Shown: piece by piece, positions 20,430-29,138 of the stretch
Numbering within the stretch: position 1 is the first letter of the stretch
How the letters are laid out: each line of letters starts with the position of its first letter
Assembly: GCF_029871205.1 (NCBI RefSeq)
Contig: NZ_SSOJ01000151.1
Location: 62,001 to 126,000 of the forward strand
DNA from: Pseudomonas sp. BN417
Lineage (GTDB): Bacteria > Pseudomonadota > Gammaproteobacteria > Pseudomonadales > Pseudomonadaceae
Direction: 5' to 3'
DNA: 64,000 nucleotides
Translations under genes and position numbers: made by a program
The notes under the pieces: generated by a model
What the model was told of the DNA's origin: nothing
The model's database searches: none
The model's input: only the letters and a program-made list of their open reading frames with translations

Positions 20430-21821
20430 TCAGACGATGCCGGTCGCGTAGAAGGTGCCGATCACCAGGAACACGGCGAGTGTCTTGATCAGGGTGATGG
20501 CGAAGATGTCCTTGTAGGCCTCGCGGTGGGTCAGCCCAGTGACCGCAAGAAGGGTGATCACGGCGCCATTGTGCGGCAGCGTGTCCATGCCGCCGCTGGC
20601 CATCGAGGCCACCCGGTGCAGCACCTCCAGCGGGATGTCGGCCGCATGGGCGGCGGCGATGAACTGCTCGGACATGGCCGCCAGGGCGATGCTCATGCCG
20701 CCGGACGCCGAGCCGGTGATGCCGGCGAGGGTGGTAACGGTGATGGCCTCGTTGATGAGTGGATCGGGGATGCTCTTGAGCGCGTTAGCCAGCACCAGGA
20801 ATCCTGGCAGCGAGGCGATCACCGCGCCAAAGCCATATTCCGAGGCAGTGTTCATCGCCGCCAACAGGGCGCCGGAAACCGCGGTCTTGCTGCCTTCGGC
20901 GAGCTTGCTGCGGATCACCCGGTAACTGCTCACCAGCACCATCAGGATGCCCAGCAGCAGCGCCGCCTGCACCGCCCAGATGCCAGTCAACTTGGCCACG
21001 TCACTGGCCACCGGCGCGGCCATGCCGGCCAGTTGCAGGCTGTGGACCTTGCCATAGACCTGCGGAATCCAGTGGGTGAAGAGCAAGTTGGCACCCCCCA
21101 CCAGCACCAGCGGCGAGAGCGCCAGCAGCGGGTTGGGCAGTTTCAGGTCGCTGGCAGTTTCCGGCTCGTTGCGCAGGTCGTTGCCGTAGCCTTCACCGGC
21201 GCCCTGGGCCTTGTTCAGTTGGCGGCGCAGGAACAGCATGCCCATGGCGAACACGAACAGGCTGCCGATCACGCCCAGCCAGGGGGCGGCCCAGCCATTG
21301 GTGCTGAAGAATGTGGTCGGGATGATGTTCTGGATCTGTGGGGTGCCGGGCAGCGCGTCCATCGTGAAGGTGAAGGCGCCAAGGGCGATGGTCGCCGGAA
21401 TCAGCCGCTTTGGGATGTTGCTCTGGCGGAACATCTCGGCGGCGAACGGATAGACCGCGAACACCACGACGAACAGCGATACGCCGCCGTAGGTGAGCAA
21501 TGCACAGACCAGCACGATGACCAGCATCGCCTGGCTGGTGCCAAGCAGGCGGATGGCGGCGGCGACGATGGAGCGCGAGAAGCCCGACAGCTCGATCAGC
21601 TTGCCGAACACTGCGCCCAGCAGGAACACCGGGAAATAGAGTTTGACGAAGCCAACCATCTTTTCCATGAACACCCCGGTGAAGGCCGGGGCGACGGCGG
21701 ACGGATCGGTCAGCAGTACCGCGAGCAGGGCCGCGATGGGGGCGAAGAGGATCACGCTGTAGCCGCGATAGGCGGCGAGCATCAGCAGGGCGAGGGCCGC
21801 GAGGGCGATGACCACGCTCAT
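20430..21821 (-). CDS. GntP-family permease, probable 3-hydroxybutyrate importer
   Basis: A 463-residue inner-membrane transporter with about twelve hydrophobic segments. GntP family stretches include LLTYGGVSLFVVVFAVYPFA, FTMDALPGTPQIQN and GMDTLPHNGAVITLLAVTGL. The last two are typical of the hydroxybutyrate/gluconate permease branch. The gene lies between porin and dehydrogenase on the same strand (58 and 63 bases apart), so import of D-3-hydroxybutyrate is the natural inference. Confidence 0.9.
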   Translation of the reverse strand: MSVVIALAALALLMLAAYRGYSVILFAPIAALLAVLLTDPSAVAPAFTGVFMEKMVGFVKLYFPVFLLGAVFGKLIELSGFSRSIVAAAIRLLGTSQAMLVIVLVCALLTYGGVSLFVVVFAVYPFAAEMFRQSNIPKRLIPATIALGAFTFTMDALPGTPQIQNIIPTTFFSTNGWAAPWLGVIGSLFVFAMGMLFLRRQLNKAQGAGEGYGNDLRNEPETASDLKLPNPLLALSPLVLVGGANLLFTHWIPQVYGKVHSLQLAGMAAPVASDVAKLTGIWAVQAALLLGILMVLVSSYRVIRSKLAEGSKTAVSGALLAAMNTASEYGFGAVIASLPGFLVLANALKSIPDPLINEAITVTTLAGITGSASGGMSIALAAMSEQFIAAAHAADIPLEVLHRVASMASGGMDTLPHNGAVITLLAVTGLTHREAYKDIFAITLIKTLAVFLVIGTFYATGIV

Positions 21822-21884
21822 CGAATGAATCTCCAGTTAGTGCGGCTGGGTGCCGCGAGTGGTTCTTGTTGTTTTGGCGAGGGC

Positions 21885-23153
21885 TTACCAGAGCGGCAGG
21901 ACGTAGCTGAGGATCAGACGGTTCTCGTCCAGGTCGCTGCCGAAGTTGCTCCGCGCGGTCGCGTTGCGCCATTTGAGGCCAAGATTCTTCAACGGACCGC
22001 TCTGCACCACATAAGCGATGTCGGTGTTGCGTTCCCATTCCTTGCCTTCGCCGGCCGCACCGCGCAGATCGACGTTATCGCCCGACAAATAACGGGTCAT
22101 AAAGGTCAGACCGGGAATCCCCAGGGCAGCGAAATTGTAGTCGTAGCGTGCTTGCCAGGAGCGCTCGTCCTCGTTGCCGAAGTCGTTGATCTGCACCAGG
22201 TTCACCAGGTAGGCGTCGGTGCCATTGATGTTGGCGAAGCCGGTGTCGCCATTCATGCGCTGATAACCTAGGCCGAAGGCGTGGCCGCCCAGGGCATAGG
22301 TGAACAGCGCGCCGAAGGCATCGTTATCCACATTGCTGCCGCCGTCGTCGGTGCTGTGCGCCCAGCGGATATCGCTCTTCAGTGACTGTCCTTCGGCGAT
22401 TGGCAGCAGGTGGTTCAGGGTCAGGTAGTGCTGCTTGTACACACCGTCGAGGCCACCGTAGTGGTACGCGGTGCTGAGGGTGGGCGACCACTTGTATGTC
22501 GCGCCGGCGAAGTCGAACTGGTCGCTGGTCTTCGTCCGGCCCAGCACGATGTTGCGGTTGCCGCCGTTGAACACGGCCATCTCTTCGTTATCGGACGAGT
22601 TGCGCAGGTTGATGCGGTCGAAGCGGCCGAGGTCCAGGCTGAGATTGTCCACCTCCGCCGAATTCACCCAGGCGCCCCGGAAGGTCTGCGGCAGCAGGCG
22701 GCTGTCGTTGTACAGCGCCACCGGCAGCTTGGGCAGCAAGGTGCCGACCTTGAGGGTGCTCTGCGAGGCGCGCAGCTTGGCGGTCACGCCCAGCTCGCCG
22801 TATTCGTCCTGGGCGCGGTTGGGCTTCTCGCGGTCGGATTTCAGCAGGCCGGTGCCGGTACGGTCGGGGCTGGAGTCCAGCTTCACCCCGAGCAGGCCGA
22901 GGGCATCCACGCCCACGCCGACGGTGCCGTCGGTGTAGCCGGATTCGTAACGCAGCAGGAAGCCCTGGGCCCATTCTTCTGCCTTGTTCTGGGCGGCGCC
23001 GTCCTGGCGGAAGTCGCGGTTGAAGTAGAAATTGCGGAGCTCGACGCTGGCCTTGCTGTCGGTGAGGAACTCGGCGAAGACCTGGGGTGAGAGGCTGAGG
23101 CTGGCGCCCAGCGTGGCGATAATGACAGCATGATTGAGCGTGGAACGGCTCAT
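21885..23153 (-). CDS. OprD-family outer-membrane porin
   Basis: A 422-residue porin with a signal peptide ending PQVFA and the OprD opening motif (FLTDSKASVELRNFYFNRDF). The protein closes with the beta-strand RLILSYVLPLW and a terminal aromatic residue. Family members are 18-stranded substrate-specific channels. It is the first gene of the hydroxybutyrate unit, so it probably gives outer-membrane passage to the same substrate. Transcription would start at the sigma-54 promoter about 120 bases upstream. Confidence 0.9.
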   Translation of the reverse strand: MSRSTLNHAVIIATLGASLSLSPQVFAEFLTDSKASVELRNFYFNRDFRQDGAAQNKAEEWAQGFLLRYESGYTDGTVGVGVDALGLLGVKLDSSPDRTGTGLLKSDREKPNRAQDEYGELGVTAKLRASQSTLKVGTLLPKLPVALYNDSRLLPQTFRGAWVNSAEVDNLSLDLGRFDRINLRNSSDNEEMAVFNGGNRNIVLGRTKTSDQFDFAGATYKWSPTLSTAYHYGGLDGVYKQHYLTLNHLLPIAEGQSLKSDIRWAHSTDDGGSNVDNDAFGALFTYALGGHAFGLGYQRMNGDTGFANINGTDAYLVNLVQINDFGNEDERSWQARYDYNFAALGIPGLTFMTRYLSGDNVDLRGAAGEGKEWERNTDIAYVVQSGPLKNLGLKWRNATARSNFGSDLDENRLILSYVLPLW

Positions 23154-23286
23154 CGGAGAATCTCCTGGCGCCAGGCCGAGTGCGAAGCGGGACGTGCCGT
23201 GGTGTCCCGTGGGGTGGAGTTCGCAATCGGACTGCGTTGATTGTTGTTATGTCGGCTATGCGGACAGGGCCGCGATAGACGACATA

Positions 23287-23303
23287 GCCAGGATCGTGCC
23301 AAT
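23287..23303 (-). promoter_or_regulatory. Sigma-54 promoter of the porin-permease-bdhA unit
   Basis: The minus strand reads AATTGGCACGATCCTGGCT: TGGCACG, four bases, then TGGC in place of TTGC, with GG and GC twelve bases apart. A sigma-54 activator gene is adjacent and transcribed toward it, which supports the call. Confidence 0.7.
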
Positions 23304-23365
23304 TATGTAACTATTTGATTTTTAAGTATTATTTTTTGATTCGAAAGTCTTGGGGTACCAAGTAA

Positions 23366-23450
23366 TTCTCCAAGCGGAGACGAATTGCGCACTGGCACCT
23401 CTTGGAGCCCCACCATTACATGGAAGTCTTGGCTGTCTCTATTTGGAGAC
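23366..23450. promoter_or_regulatory. Two TCTC-N6-GAGA palindromes, candidate activator sites
   Basis: TTCTCCAAGCGGAGAC at 23366-23381 and GTCTCTATTTGGAGAC at 23435-23450 share the architecture TCTC-N6-GAGA, 69 bases apart. A lone half-site GTCTC follows at 23453. They lie about 100 and 170 bases upstream of the predicted sigma-54 start, the usual place for enhancer-binding protein sites, and just beyond the activator's stop codon. Binding is inferred. Confidence 0.6.
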
Positions 23451-23461
23451 TTGTCTCTAAT

Positions 23462-24886
23462 TCAAGACGAAAGGCCCAGCGCGGCCATCTTCTTGTACAA
23501 CGTCGAACGGCCCAGCCCCAGGCGCCGTGCGGCCGCATCGACATTGCCGGCCTGTTCGGCGAGCACGCTGCGGATCAACTGACGTTCGAACCCCTCGCGC
23601 GCGGCGTAGAAGTCCTGGCCGGCAGCAAGGCTGACGGAAGGCGCACTCGTCGCTGCCGGCAGTGGTTGCAGCGTGCCAAGGGCCGAGCGCAGCGCGGCGG
23701 CATCAATTTGCGGGCGGTCGCCGAGCAGAACGGTGCGTTCCAGCAGATTGCGCAGCTCGCGCACATTACCCGGCCAGGCGTGCTGTGCCAGCAGGGCCAG
23801 ACCGTCGGCGTCCAGTTCGTAAAGCGTCTGATGGTCATCGCGCAGGCCGTCGAGTATGGCTTCGCACAGCGCCGGCAGGTCCTCCAGGCGCTTGCGTAGC
23901 GGCGGAATCTCGATGGGCAGGACGTTGATGCGGTAGAACAGGTCGGCGCGGAAACGCCCTTCGCGCACGGCGGCATTGAGGTCGATGGAGGTGGCGGCGA
24001 TCAGGCGGATGTCGCTGCGTAGCACCTCGTTGGACCCCACCGGTTCGAACTCCTTTTCTTGCAGCACGCGCAGCAGCTTGCTCTGCAGGGCCAACGGCAT
24101 GTCCCCGATCTCGTCGAGGAACAGGGTTCCGCCCTGGGCGATCTGCAGCTTGCCGGGGCGGCCCTTGCGGTCGGCACCGGTAAATGCGCCAGGCGCGGTG
24201 CCGAAGAACTCCGCCTCCAGCAGGGTTTCGGGAATCGCCGCGGCGTTGATGCTGACGAAGGGCTTGTCGGCGCGCGGCGAGGAAGCATGGATGGCATGGG
24301 CCAGCAGCTCCTTGCCGGTGCCGGTCTCGCCCAGCAGCAGCACCGGTGCCTCGCTGGCCGCCCCGCGTCGGGCGCGACGCTTGACCTCCAGGCTGGCCGG
24401 GCTAGTGCCGATGAAGTGGCCGAAGCTGTATTTCGCCTGGCGCGCCTGCAGCAGGGAGCGGGTCGAGGCCAGCTCGGCCTGCATGCGCTGGTAGCGGGTC
24501 AACAGCGGCGAGAGTGAGCGCAGCTCGTCGAACAGGGCGAAGCCGATGCCGCCGATCACCGCGCCGGCGTCGTCGCGGATCGGCACGCGCATCACCACCA
24601 GCGGATCCTTGGCCATGTCGAGGATGTCCAGCAGTACCGGTCGGCCGCTGCTGACCACCTCGCGCATCAGGCTGCCGGGAATCACCTGCTCCACCGGCCG
24701 GCCGATGGCTTGCTCGGCGCTGTCCAGGCCGAAGCGCTGGGCGTAGCGCTGGTTGATCCAGACGATGCGTGCCTCGCGGTCGACGATCACCGTGCCTTCG
24801 CTGAACTGCTCGAAGATTTCGAACAGCGAGCGGATCGCCAGTTGGCGAACGCTTTGATAGTCAGAGAGGGAGTGGTTGTCGCTCAT
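23462..24886 (-). CDS. hbcR: PAS-AAA+-Fis sigma-54 activator (HbcR-like)
   Basis: A 474-residue enhancer-binding protein. Residues about 20-125 form a PAS domain (VIVDREARIVWINQRYA). The AAA+ domain follows with Walker A GETGTGKE, the sigma-54-contacting GAFTGA and Walker B TLFLDEIGDMPL. The C terminus is a Fis-type HTH (AARRLGLGRSTLYKKMAALG). It sits upstream of the porin-permease-bdhA unit, which carries a matching promoter, so it is the probable activator. The PAS domain suggests direct sensing of a small ligand. The name follows the P. aeruginosa locus of the same layout. Confidence 0.88.
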   Translation of the reverse strand: MSDNHSLSDYQSVRQLAIRSLFEIFEQFSEGTVIVDREARIVWINQRYAQRFGLDSAEQAIGRPVEQVIPGSLMREVVSSGRPVLLDILDMAKDPLVVMRVPIRDDAGAVIGGIGFALFDELRSLSPLLTRYQRMQAELASTRSLLQARQAKYSFGHFIGTSPASLEVKRRARRGAASEAPVLLLGETGTGKELLAHAIHASSPRADKPFVSINAAAIPETLLEAEFFGTAPGAFTGADRKGRPGKLQIAQGGTLFLDEIGDMPLALQSKLLRVLQEKEFEPVGSNEVLRSDIRLIAATSIDLNAAVREGRFRADLFYRINVLPIEIPPLRKRLEDLPALCEAILDGLRDDHQTLYELDADGLALLAQHAWPGNVRELRNLLERTVLLGDRPQIDAAALRSALGTLQPLPAATSAPSVSLAAGQDFYAAREGFERQLIRSVLAEQAGNVDAAARRLGLGRSTLYKKMAALGLSS

Positions 24887-25303
24887 GGGGCTTTCGACAG
24901 TCTGATAGGTGAGTCGCGCACCTTAGCGCACCCTCATTCGGTCGGCGAGCATCCTTGTTTCCTCTCAATGGTGTGGCAAGCGCAAGAAGGATTCCGCAAG
25001 CCGGTACGTGCTTGCGTCGAGAGTGACCTGGGCGGATATCTGATCGAGATCCAGGTATTTGCCTTCCGCTCATCCACGGAGTCTTTTGGATCACCTGTTC
25101 CGCAGCCCGAAGTCGGAGCGGATTCCAGCGACCTTCTACCTGACAGCCCAGGTGCATCAGTCATTGCCTGATGCAACGCTACAACTGAATCAGGCCGCAT
25201 CAGTACAGCGACGGGCTACCACCCACTGTAGCCAAGAGAAACTCGAACCGCCGTTCGGAATGGTTTGACCAGTTCACCTACCAGCCTTCTCACGAGCATA
25301 GGA
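24887..25303. other. Intergenic stretch, no recognisable gene
   Basis: Upstream of the activator; it must hold that gene's promoter on the minus strand but no clear -35/-10 pair was recognised. Short open frames have no family. It leads directly into the structured region that follows. Confidence 0.4.
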
Positions 25304-25485
25304 GGCGGACCGTGCAAGGGTGAGAATCCGGCGTCCAAGGAAACCGGCCGGGCAAAAGCCCGCCTTACACGGTCCGCCATAGAAGCGCTGTAGCACTATG
25401 CGTAAACATTGGCTCTGCTCTACGGCGCTACCGCGCCTTGGACAACATCCGGGTTCTCACGCCCGGTCGTGGGACTTACCACGAC
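25304..25485 (+). ncRNA. Candidate structured RNA of unknown family
   Basis: Helices seen: GGCGGACCGTG (25304-25314) with CACGGTCCGCC (25368-25378), extended by AAGG/CCTT across single bulges. Inside it are CCGG/CCGG and a perfect CGGGC-aaaa-GCCCG hairpin (25349-25362). Next come AGCGCTGTAG with CTACGGCGCT (25384-25393/25420-25429), CCGGG/CCCGG (25449-25466) and GTCGTGG-gactta-CCACGAC (25466-25485). In addition GTCCAAGG (25333-25340) can pair with CCTTGGAC (25436-25443), and TGAGAATCCGG (25321) with CCGGGTTCTCA (25449), excluding local hairpins. Both wobble pairs work only if the plus strand is the RNA. No coding frame explains it. Family not recognised. Confidence 0.5.
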
Positions 25486-25689
25486 GGACGCACTCTAGCC
25501 TGCGGGTTTCAGGATGGCAGCAACCTACTGTGGCGTAGTTAAGTGGTTGGAAACTGGTGGTGTTGCCGCCGGTGACCGGAACACATGAATGAGTAGAGGG
25601 GGAGGTCTCTCGTGAAGTCTGCCCCAATAGCCCGTGATAATTCACAAATGGGCCGCTCGGGGGGTGAGCTGCACAGCTGCACGAAGCTT

Positions 25690-25917
25690 TTAGTGTTTCT
25701 GCATCGGGTCTTCGATCTTGTGCGGATGCGCATCGTTGGTTTGACCCGGTGCAGTCTCGAAGGCCTGCGCGTCGTCGTTGCCCATGGAGTTGCGCAGGCC
25801 TTTTATCGTCTCACCCAGATCCGATCCCAGTCCTTTCAGGCGCTTAGTGCCGAACAACATGATCAGGATCAGCAGGATGATCAGAAGCTTCCAGATACTG
25901 ATGCCGCCTATACCCAT
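25690..25917 (-). CDS. tatA: TatA-family twin-arginine translocase protein
   Basis: A 75-residue protein with the TatA plan: short periplasmic N terminus (MGIGGIS), one membrane helix (IWKLLIILLILIMLFG), the TKRLKGLGSDLGETIKGL amphipathic helix and a charged acidic tail. FGTKRLK is the family hinge. No tatB or tatC is adjacent, so it is a stand-alone paralogue rather than the main operon. GGAGT lies eight bases before the ATG. Confidence 0.88.
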   Translation of the reverse strand: MGIGGISIWKLLIILLILIMLFGTKRLKGLGSDLGETIKGLRNSMGNDDAQAFETAPGQTNDAHPHKIEDPMQKH

Positions 25918-26025
25918 GATGGTTACTCCGTAGTGAAGGTCTGAAGGCTAGCCCCGGTGGCCAGATGCCTGCGGATCTGGATCGCGCAGACTCCGATTGC
26001 GGTTGGTGGTTATCTGACGACTGGA

Positions 26026-26883
26026 TTAGCCGATGGCCTGGGTTACTAGCGCGAACTGCCGGACACCACCAAGGGGTACGGGCGGCGTTCCTCGGGCCAT
26101 CTGTGCGACGCTATCGACGTGCCGCAATCCCGCATCGCTCAACCAGTCGCCGAGCCCCATGTCCGCCAAGACATCCAGGCGCACGAATTCCCCCTGGACG
26201 TGGTCAAGCAGCTCGGCGATCAGATGTTTGGCCTGTTCCGGCGTCTCCGCGACAATTGGGCCGATGACGTGGCCACGGCCGAAGGCGCGGAGCATCGCGA
26301 AGGCGCGCAATCGGCCATCGCGCTCTATGACGGTCGTCCGCTCGATCGCATCTTGGAGATCCTGGAATACGCGGGTTCTGTCGAGGCCGCTGCCCGCATG
26401 GGCCAGTTCGAATACCTGTGGCCAGTCCTCGACGCCGGAAACTCTGCAGTGTTCGCCAGCCGCCAGGGCAGGGCGCGCAATGTATTGCACGTGACCTTGG
26501 TGCTGATGAATCTCGCCGAACTCGACAAAGCCCTGGCTGGCATACAGCGGCACGCCAGCGAGCGTCGCGTTGAGTATCGCCGTTGCCGAGCCGCAGGCTT
26601 GCAGGGCCTGCTCCATCAGCTTGCGACCGATACCTTGACCTTGATAGTCATCGCTCACGATGACCAGGCCGATGGTGGCGTAGTCACCTTGCCGGCAGGA
26701 GAAAGCCGTTCCGATCAGGCGACCGGCATCCTCCACAACGAACCCTTCAGCGACGCGTTGCAGCATGGCCCAGTCGTCCAGGCGGTGCGGCCATTTGAGC
26801 TGCACCGACAAGGCATGGGCCGCCGGCACGTCGGCGGCGGTCATGGGGCGATAGGTATACCGATGATTCTGCGAGTCGGGCAT
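26026..26883 (-). CDS. GNAT-family N-acetyltransferase
   Basis: A 285-residue protein. The N-terminal half is a GNAT domain with the acetyl-CoA loop VSDDYQGQGIGRKLM near residue 80 and YASQGFVEFG. The C-terminal half (RVFQDLQDAIERTTVIERDG, FAMLRAFGRGHVIGPIVAE) is the second domain found in two-domain GNATs. The start MPDSQN is preferred because GGAGA lies six to seven bases upstream and the GNAT fold begins there; the frame stays open further upstream without family support. Substrate unknown. Confidence 0.82.
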   Translation of the reverse strand: MPDSQNHRYTYRPMTAADVPAAHALSVQLKWPHRLDDWAMLQRVAEGFVVEDAGRLIGTAFSCRQGDYATIGLVIVSDDYQGQGIGRKLMEQALQACGSATAILNATLAGVPLYASQGFVEFGEIHQHQGHVQYIARPALAAGEHCRVSGVEDWPQVFELAHAGSGLDRTRVFQDLQDAIERTTVIERDGRLRAFAMLRAFGRGHVIGPIVAETPEQAKHLIAELLDHVQGEFVRLDVLADMGLGDWLSDAGLRHVDSVAQMARGTPPVPLGGVRQFALVTQAIG

Positions 26884-27269
26884 GACAGGTCTCCGTGAAT
26901 GGGCCGCACGGCTTTGATTGCGTGTTCGATGGAGCCTGTATCCCACCTGCGCCGAAGCGTGGCAATAGGTGCCGGTTAATTTGGCATATTCGCCAAGCGG
27001 ACAGTTGTGCAGGCCATAGTTACTGCTCGTACGGGCGCTGGGATCGGCAGTAAATGCCGGGCGAGATTTTGCCTTTGTGGCACACGGTTGCAGCCCTCCA
27101 GGAGGTATGGACTCACCTTCGGTGGTGTCCGTGGCGAGCCATGTTTCATCCATGATTGATACTCGACATTGGGCTATTTGAATCAGCAGGGTGTAATCAG
27201 CAAGGAGGCGACAGCCGTGCGAATAGCCTCGGCCGTCACGTAACCGCCTTCAAGTGTACGGTCGGGCAC

Positions 27270-27294
27270 AAAAAAGACGCCCGGTTGGGCGTCT
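27270..27294 (-). terminator. Rho-independent terminator of the second OprD gene
   Basis: AGACGCCC-ggtt-GGGCGTCT is a perfect 8-bp hairpin; on the minus strand it is followed by a run of six T. It lies 75 bases past the porin stop codon. Confidence 0.88.
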
Positions 27295-27368
27295 GGAGGC
27301 AAAGGAGCGTGGAGGATGCCTTCGAAAAGAACTCGCCGATCCCTGGCAGAATAAAGTGGCGATTGTGC

Positions 27369-28703
27369 TTACAGGATGCTCAGGGGGTACTCGATGACCA
27401 GGCGTACCTCATCGATATCACTGTCGAACGAACTGGAGCGATGGGTGGCCTGGCGCACGCGGAAGGACAGGTCCTTGGCAGCTCCTTCCTGGACCACATA
27501 CTTGGCTTCCAGGTCGCGCTCCCAGTGATGCTCATCGTCCGCTCCGGCGCGGAAAGAGGTGCCAGTCGGATCAGCCTTGGTGAAGTCGATCTGATCGCCT
27601 TTGATGTAGCGCGCCATCAAGGTCAGGCCAGGCACGCCGAAGCTTGCCATGTTGAGGTCGTAGCGGATCTGCATCGACCGCTCGTTGGGGGCGTTGAAGT
27701 CCGAGTACTGAACGGAGTTGGCCAGCCAGATCGAGTCGACGCCAATGTAGTCGAAGGTTTCGTTGCCATCGATTTTCTGATAGGCCAGAGTCAGCTTATG
27801 CGGGCCGAAAGCATACGCGGCTTTGGCCGACCAACTGGTAGTGTCCAGTTCACCGGCACGTGCTTCTCCTTCGTCACTGGTCTTGTACGCAGTCAGACCG
27901 AACGACAGGGCGTGTTGGTCGGCAAGCGGGAGGATGTACGAGGCGCTGCCGAAGTACTGTCGCCAGACCTCCTCGGCTTCGCTGGCGTAGGCCATGAAGA
28001 CGAGCCTGTCGTTGACCTTGTAGGATCCCCCGAGAAAATCGACGCTGTCCGCTTCTACGCCGCCGTACGTGGTTAGCAGCTTGTCGTCGGAGTTGGTCGA
28101 GTTTCTGCCGTTGTACGCGGTGAAATGGCCAGCCTCGAAGAGGAGGTTGTCGAGCTCGCTGCTGGACAGTTGGAAGCCGGTCGCCACTTCCGGCAGCAGA
28201 CGGTTGTCGCCCATAGCGAATACCGGTGCGGTCGGGCGCTGTTCGCCGTACTTCAGTACGGTGGAGGAGACCCGCATCTTCACTGCGCCGCCGATCTCAC
28301 CAAAAGCATCAGGTACTTCGGCATCAGCAGTCTGGTTATTGCTGATCGGCAGCAGGCCAGCGCCGGCGCGCCCGCGACCGGTATCAAGCTTGACCCCCCC
28401 GTAGGCGAAGGTATCCGCGCCGAACCCGACCGTGCCCTGGGTGAAGCCGGAAGTGAAGTTGAGCATGGCTCCGTGCGCCCACTCCTCACGATAACCATTG
28501 CGCTCGCTGACAGGCTTCGAGCGGTTGATCCCCTGGCTATTACTGCCGCCGTGACGGAAATCTCGGTTCATATAGAAGTTGCGATTGAGCAGAGTAAGGC
28601 TGCTGTCTTCGATGAAGCCTTTGGCTTGTTCCTGGCCAGCTACGGCCAGTTGCGAGACGGCGGTTATCGCCAGTGCGAGACAGCTCGGTTTAAGGGCGCT
28701 CAT
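27369..28703 (-). CDS. OprD-family outer-membrane porin
   Basis: A 444-residue porin: signal peptide ending SQLAVAGQ, the family opening (GFIEDSSLTLLNRNFYMNRDF), a conserved GADTFAYGGVKLD strand and the final strand VRLVIEYPLSIL. The second ATG is chosen because GGAG lies six bases ahead of it, while the ATG four codons earlier has no RBS. It is only distantly similar to the other porin in the window. It stands alone with its own terminator. Substrate not evident, although it is next to the amine catabolic island. Confidence 0.88.
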   Translation of the reverse strand: MSALKPSCLALAITAVSQLAVAGQEQAKGFIEDSSLTLLNRNFYMNRDFRHGGSNSQGINRSKPVSERNGYREEWAHGAMLNFTSGFTQGTVGFGADTFAYGGVKLDTGRGRAGAGLLPISNNQTADAEVPDAFGEIGGAVKMRVSSTVLKYGEQRPTAPVFAMGDNRLLPEVATGFQLSSSELDNLLFEAGHFTAYNGRNSTNSDDKLLTTYGGVEADSVDFLGGSYKVNDRLVFMAYASEAEEVWRQYFGSASYILPLADQHALSFGLTAYKTSDEGEARAGELDTTSWSAKAAYAFGPHKLTLAYQKIDGNETFDYIGVDSIWLANSVQYSDFNAPNERSMQIRYDLNMASFGVPGLTLMARYIKGDQIDFTKADPTGTSFRAGADDEHHWERDLEAKYVVQEGAAKDLSFRVRQATHRSSSFDSDIDEVRLVIEYPLSIL

Positions 28704-28966
28704 GGAGTACTCCATTGATCTTATTAGTGTTCATTGCCCAGATGGGGGACAACGCTTTTATGGCAGCTCAGATGAATCGCGTCGGTTCGAGGTGTGAGGA
28801 CGTTGGGCTCGTTCGGTCATTGCAATCGACTTAGAACGCGGCTGACCGGCGAGGACCGCACCCGTCCTCCCCCCCGAGCGCGGTGGCTATATCTCAGCTG
28901 CAAATAAGGGCTGGCAAGGGGGGCGGATCAGTTCGGTGGATTACATAAGTTTCGGATTTTCAGGCA

Positions 28967-29025
28967 GCAGCTAATGCTCGAGCGGGGTGGGAAGTCCGCA
29001 GCAAATATCGGGTGATATTTCCTAG
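28967..29025 (+). promoter_or_regulatory. Palindromic module upstream of the bicupin (copy 1)
   Basis: GCAGCTAATGCTCGAGCGGGG followed by a pseudo-palindrome: CAGCAAATATC on the left, GATATTTCCTAG on the right, centre GGGT. An alignable copy lies upstream of the aldehyde dehydrogenase at 38303-38361. CAGCAAAT resembles half of an Lrp-family site, and two Lrp/AsnC genes lie in the island. Regulator assignment is inference. Confidence 0.5.
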
Positions 29026-29138
29026 CATGGAGACCTGGCAGCGGAGCCCACCAAGCCGGTGCCAAACCTTCTTTTCGAACTCCTTCATGAGTCGCCGATG
29101 CGCGCCTCATCTACTCCCCACCACTGGAGACACTATCG

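Noticed and set aside
20190-22271. 693-codon plus-strand frame opposite GntP and OprD genes
   Set aside because: A Gln/His/Arg/Gly-rich antisense shadow; the opposite strand has unmistakable permease and porin sequences.
25304-25485. Cobalamin riboswitch
   Set aside because: Only GGTGAGAATCC-like sequence is shared; the conserved B12-box and the order of helices are absent, and no cobalamin gene is adjacent.
25304-25485. Retron or IscB-associated omega-RNA
   Set aside because: No reverse transcriptase or IscB/TnpB gene lies nearby; kept only as a possibility in the structured-RNA finding.
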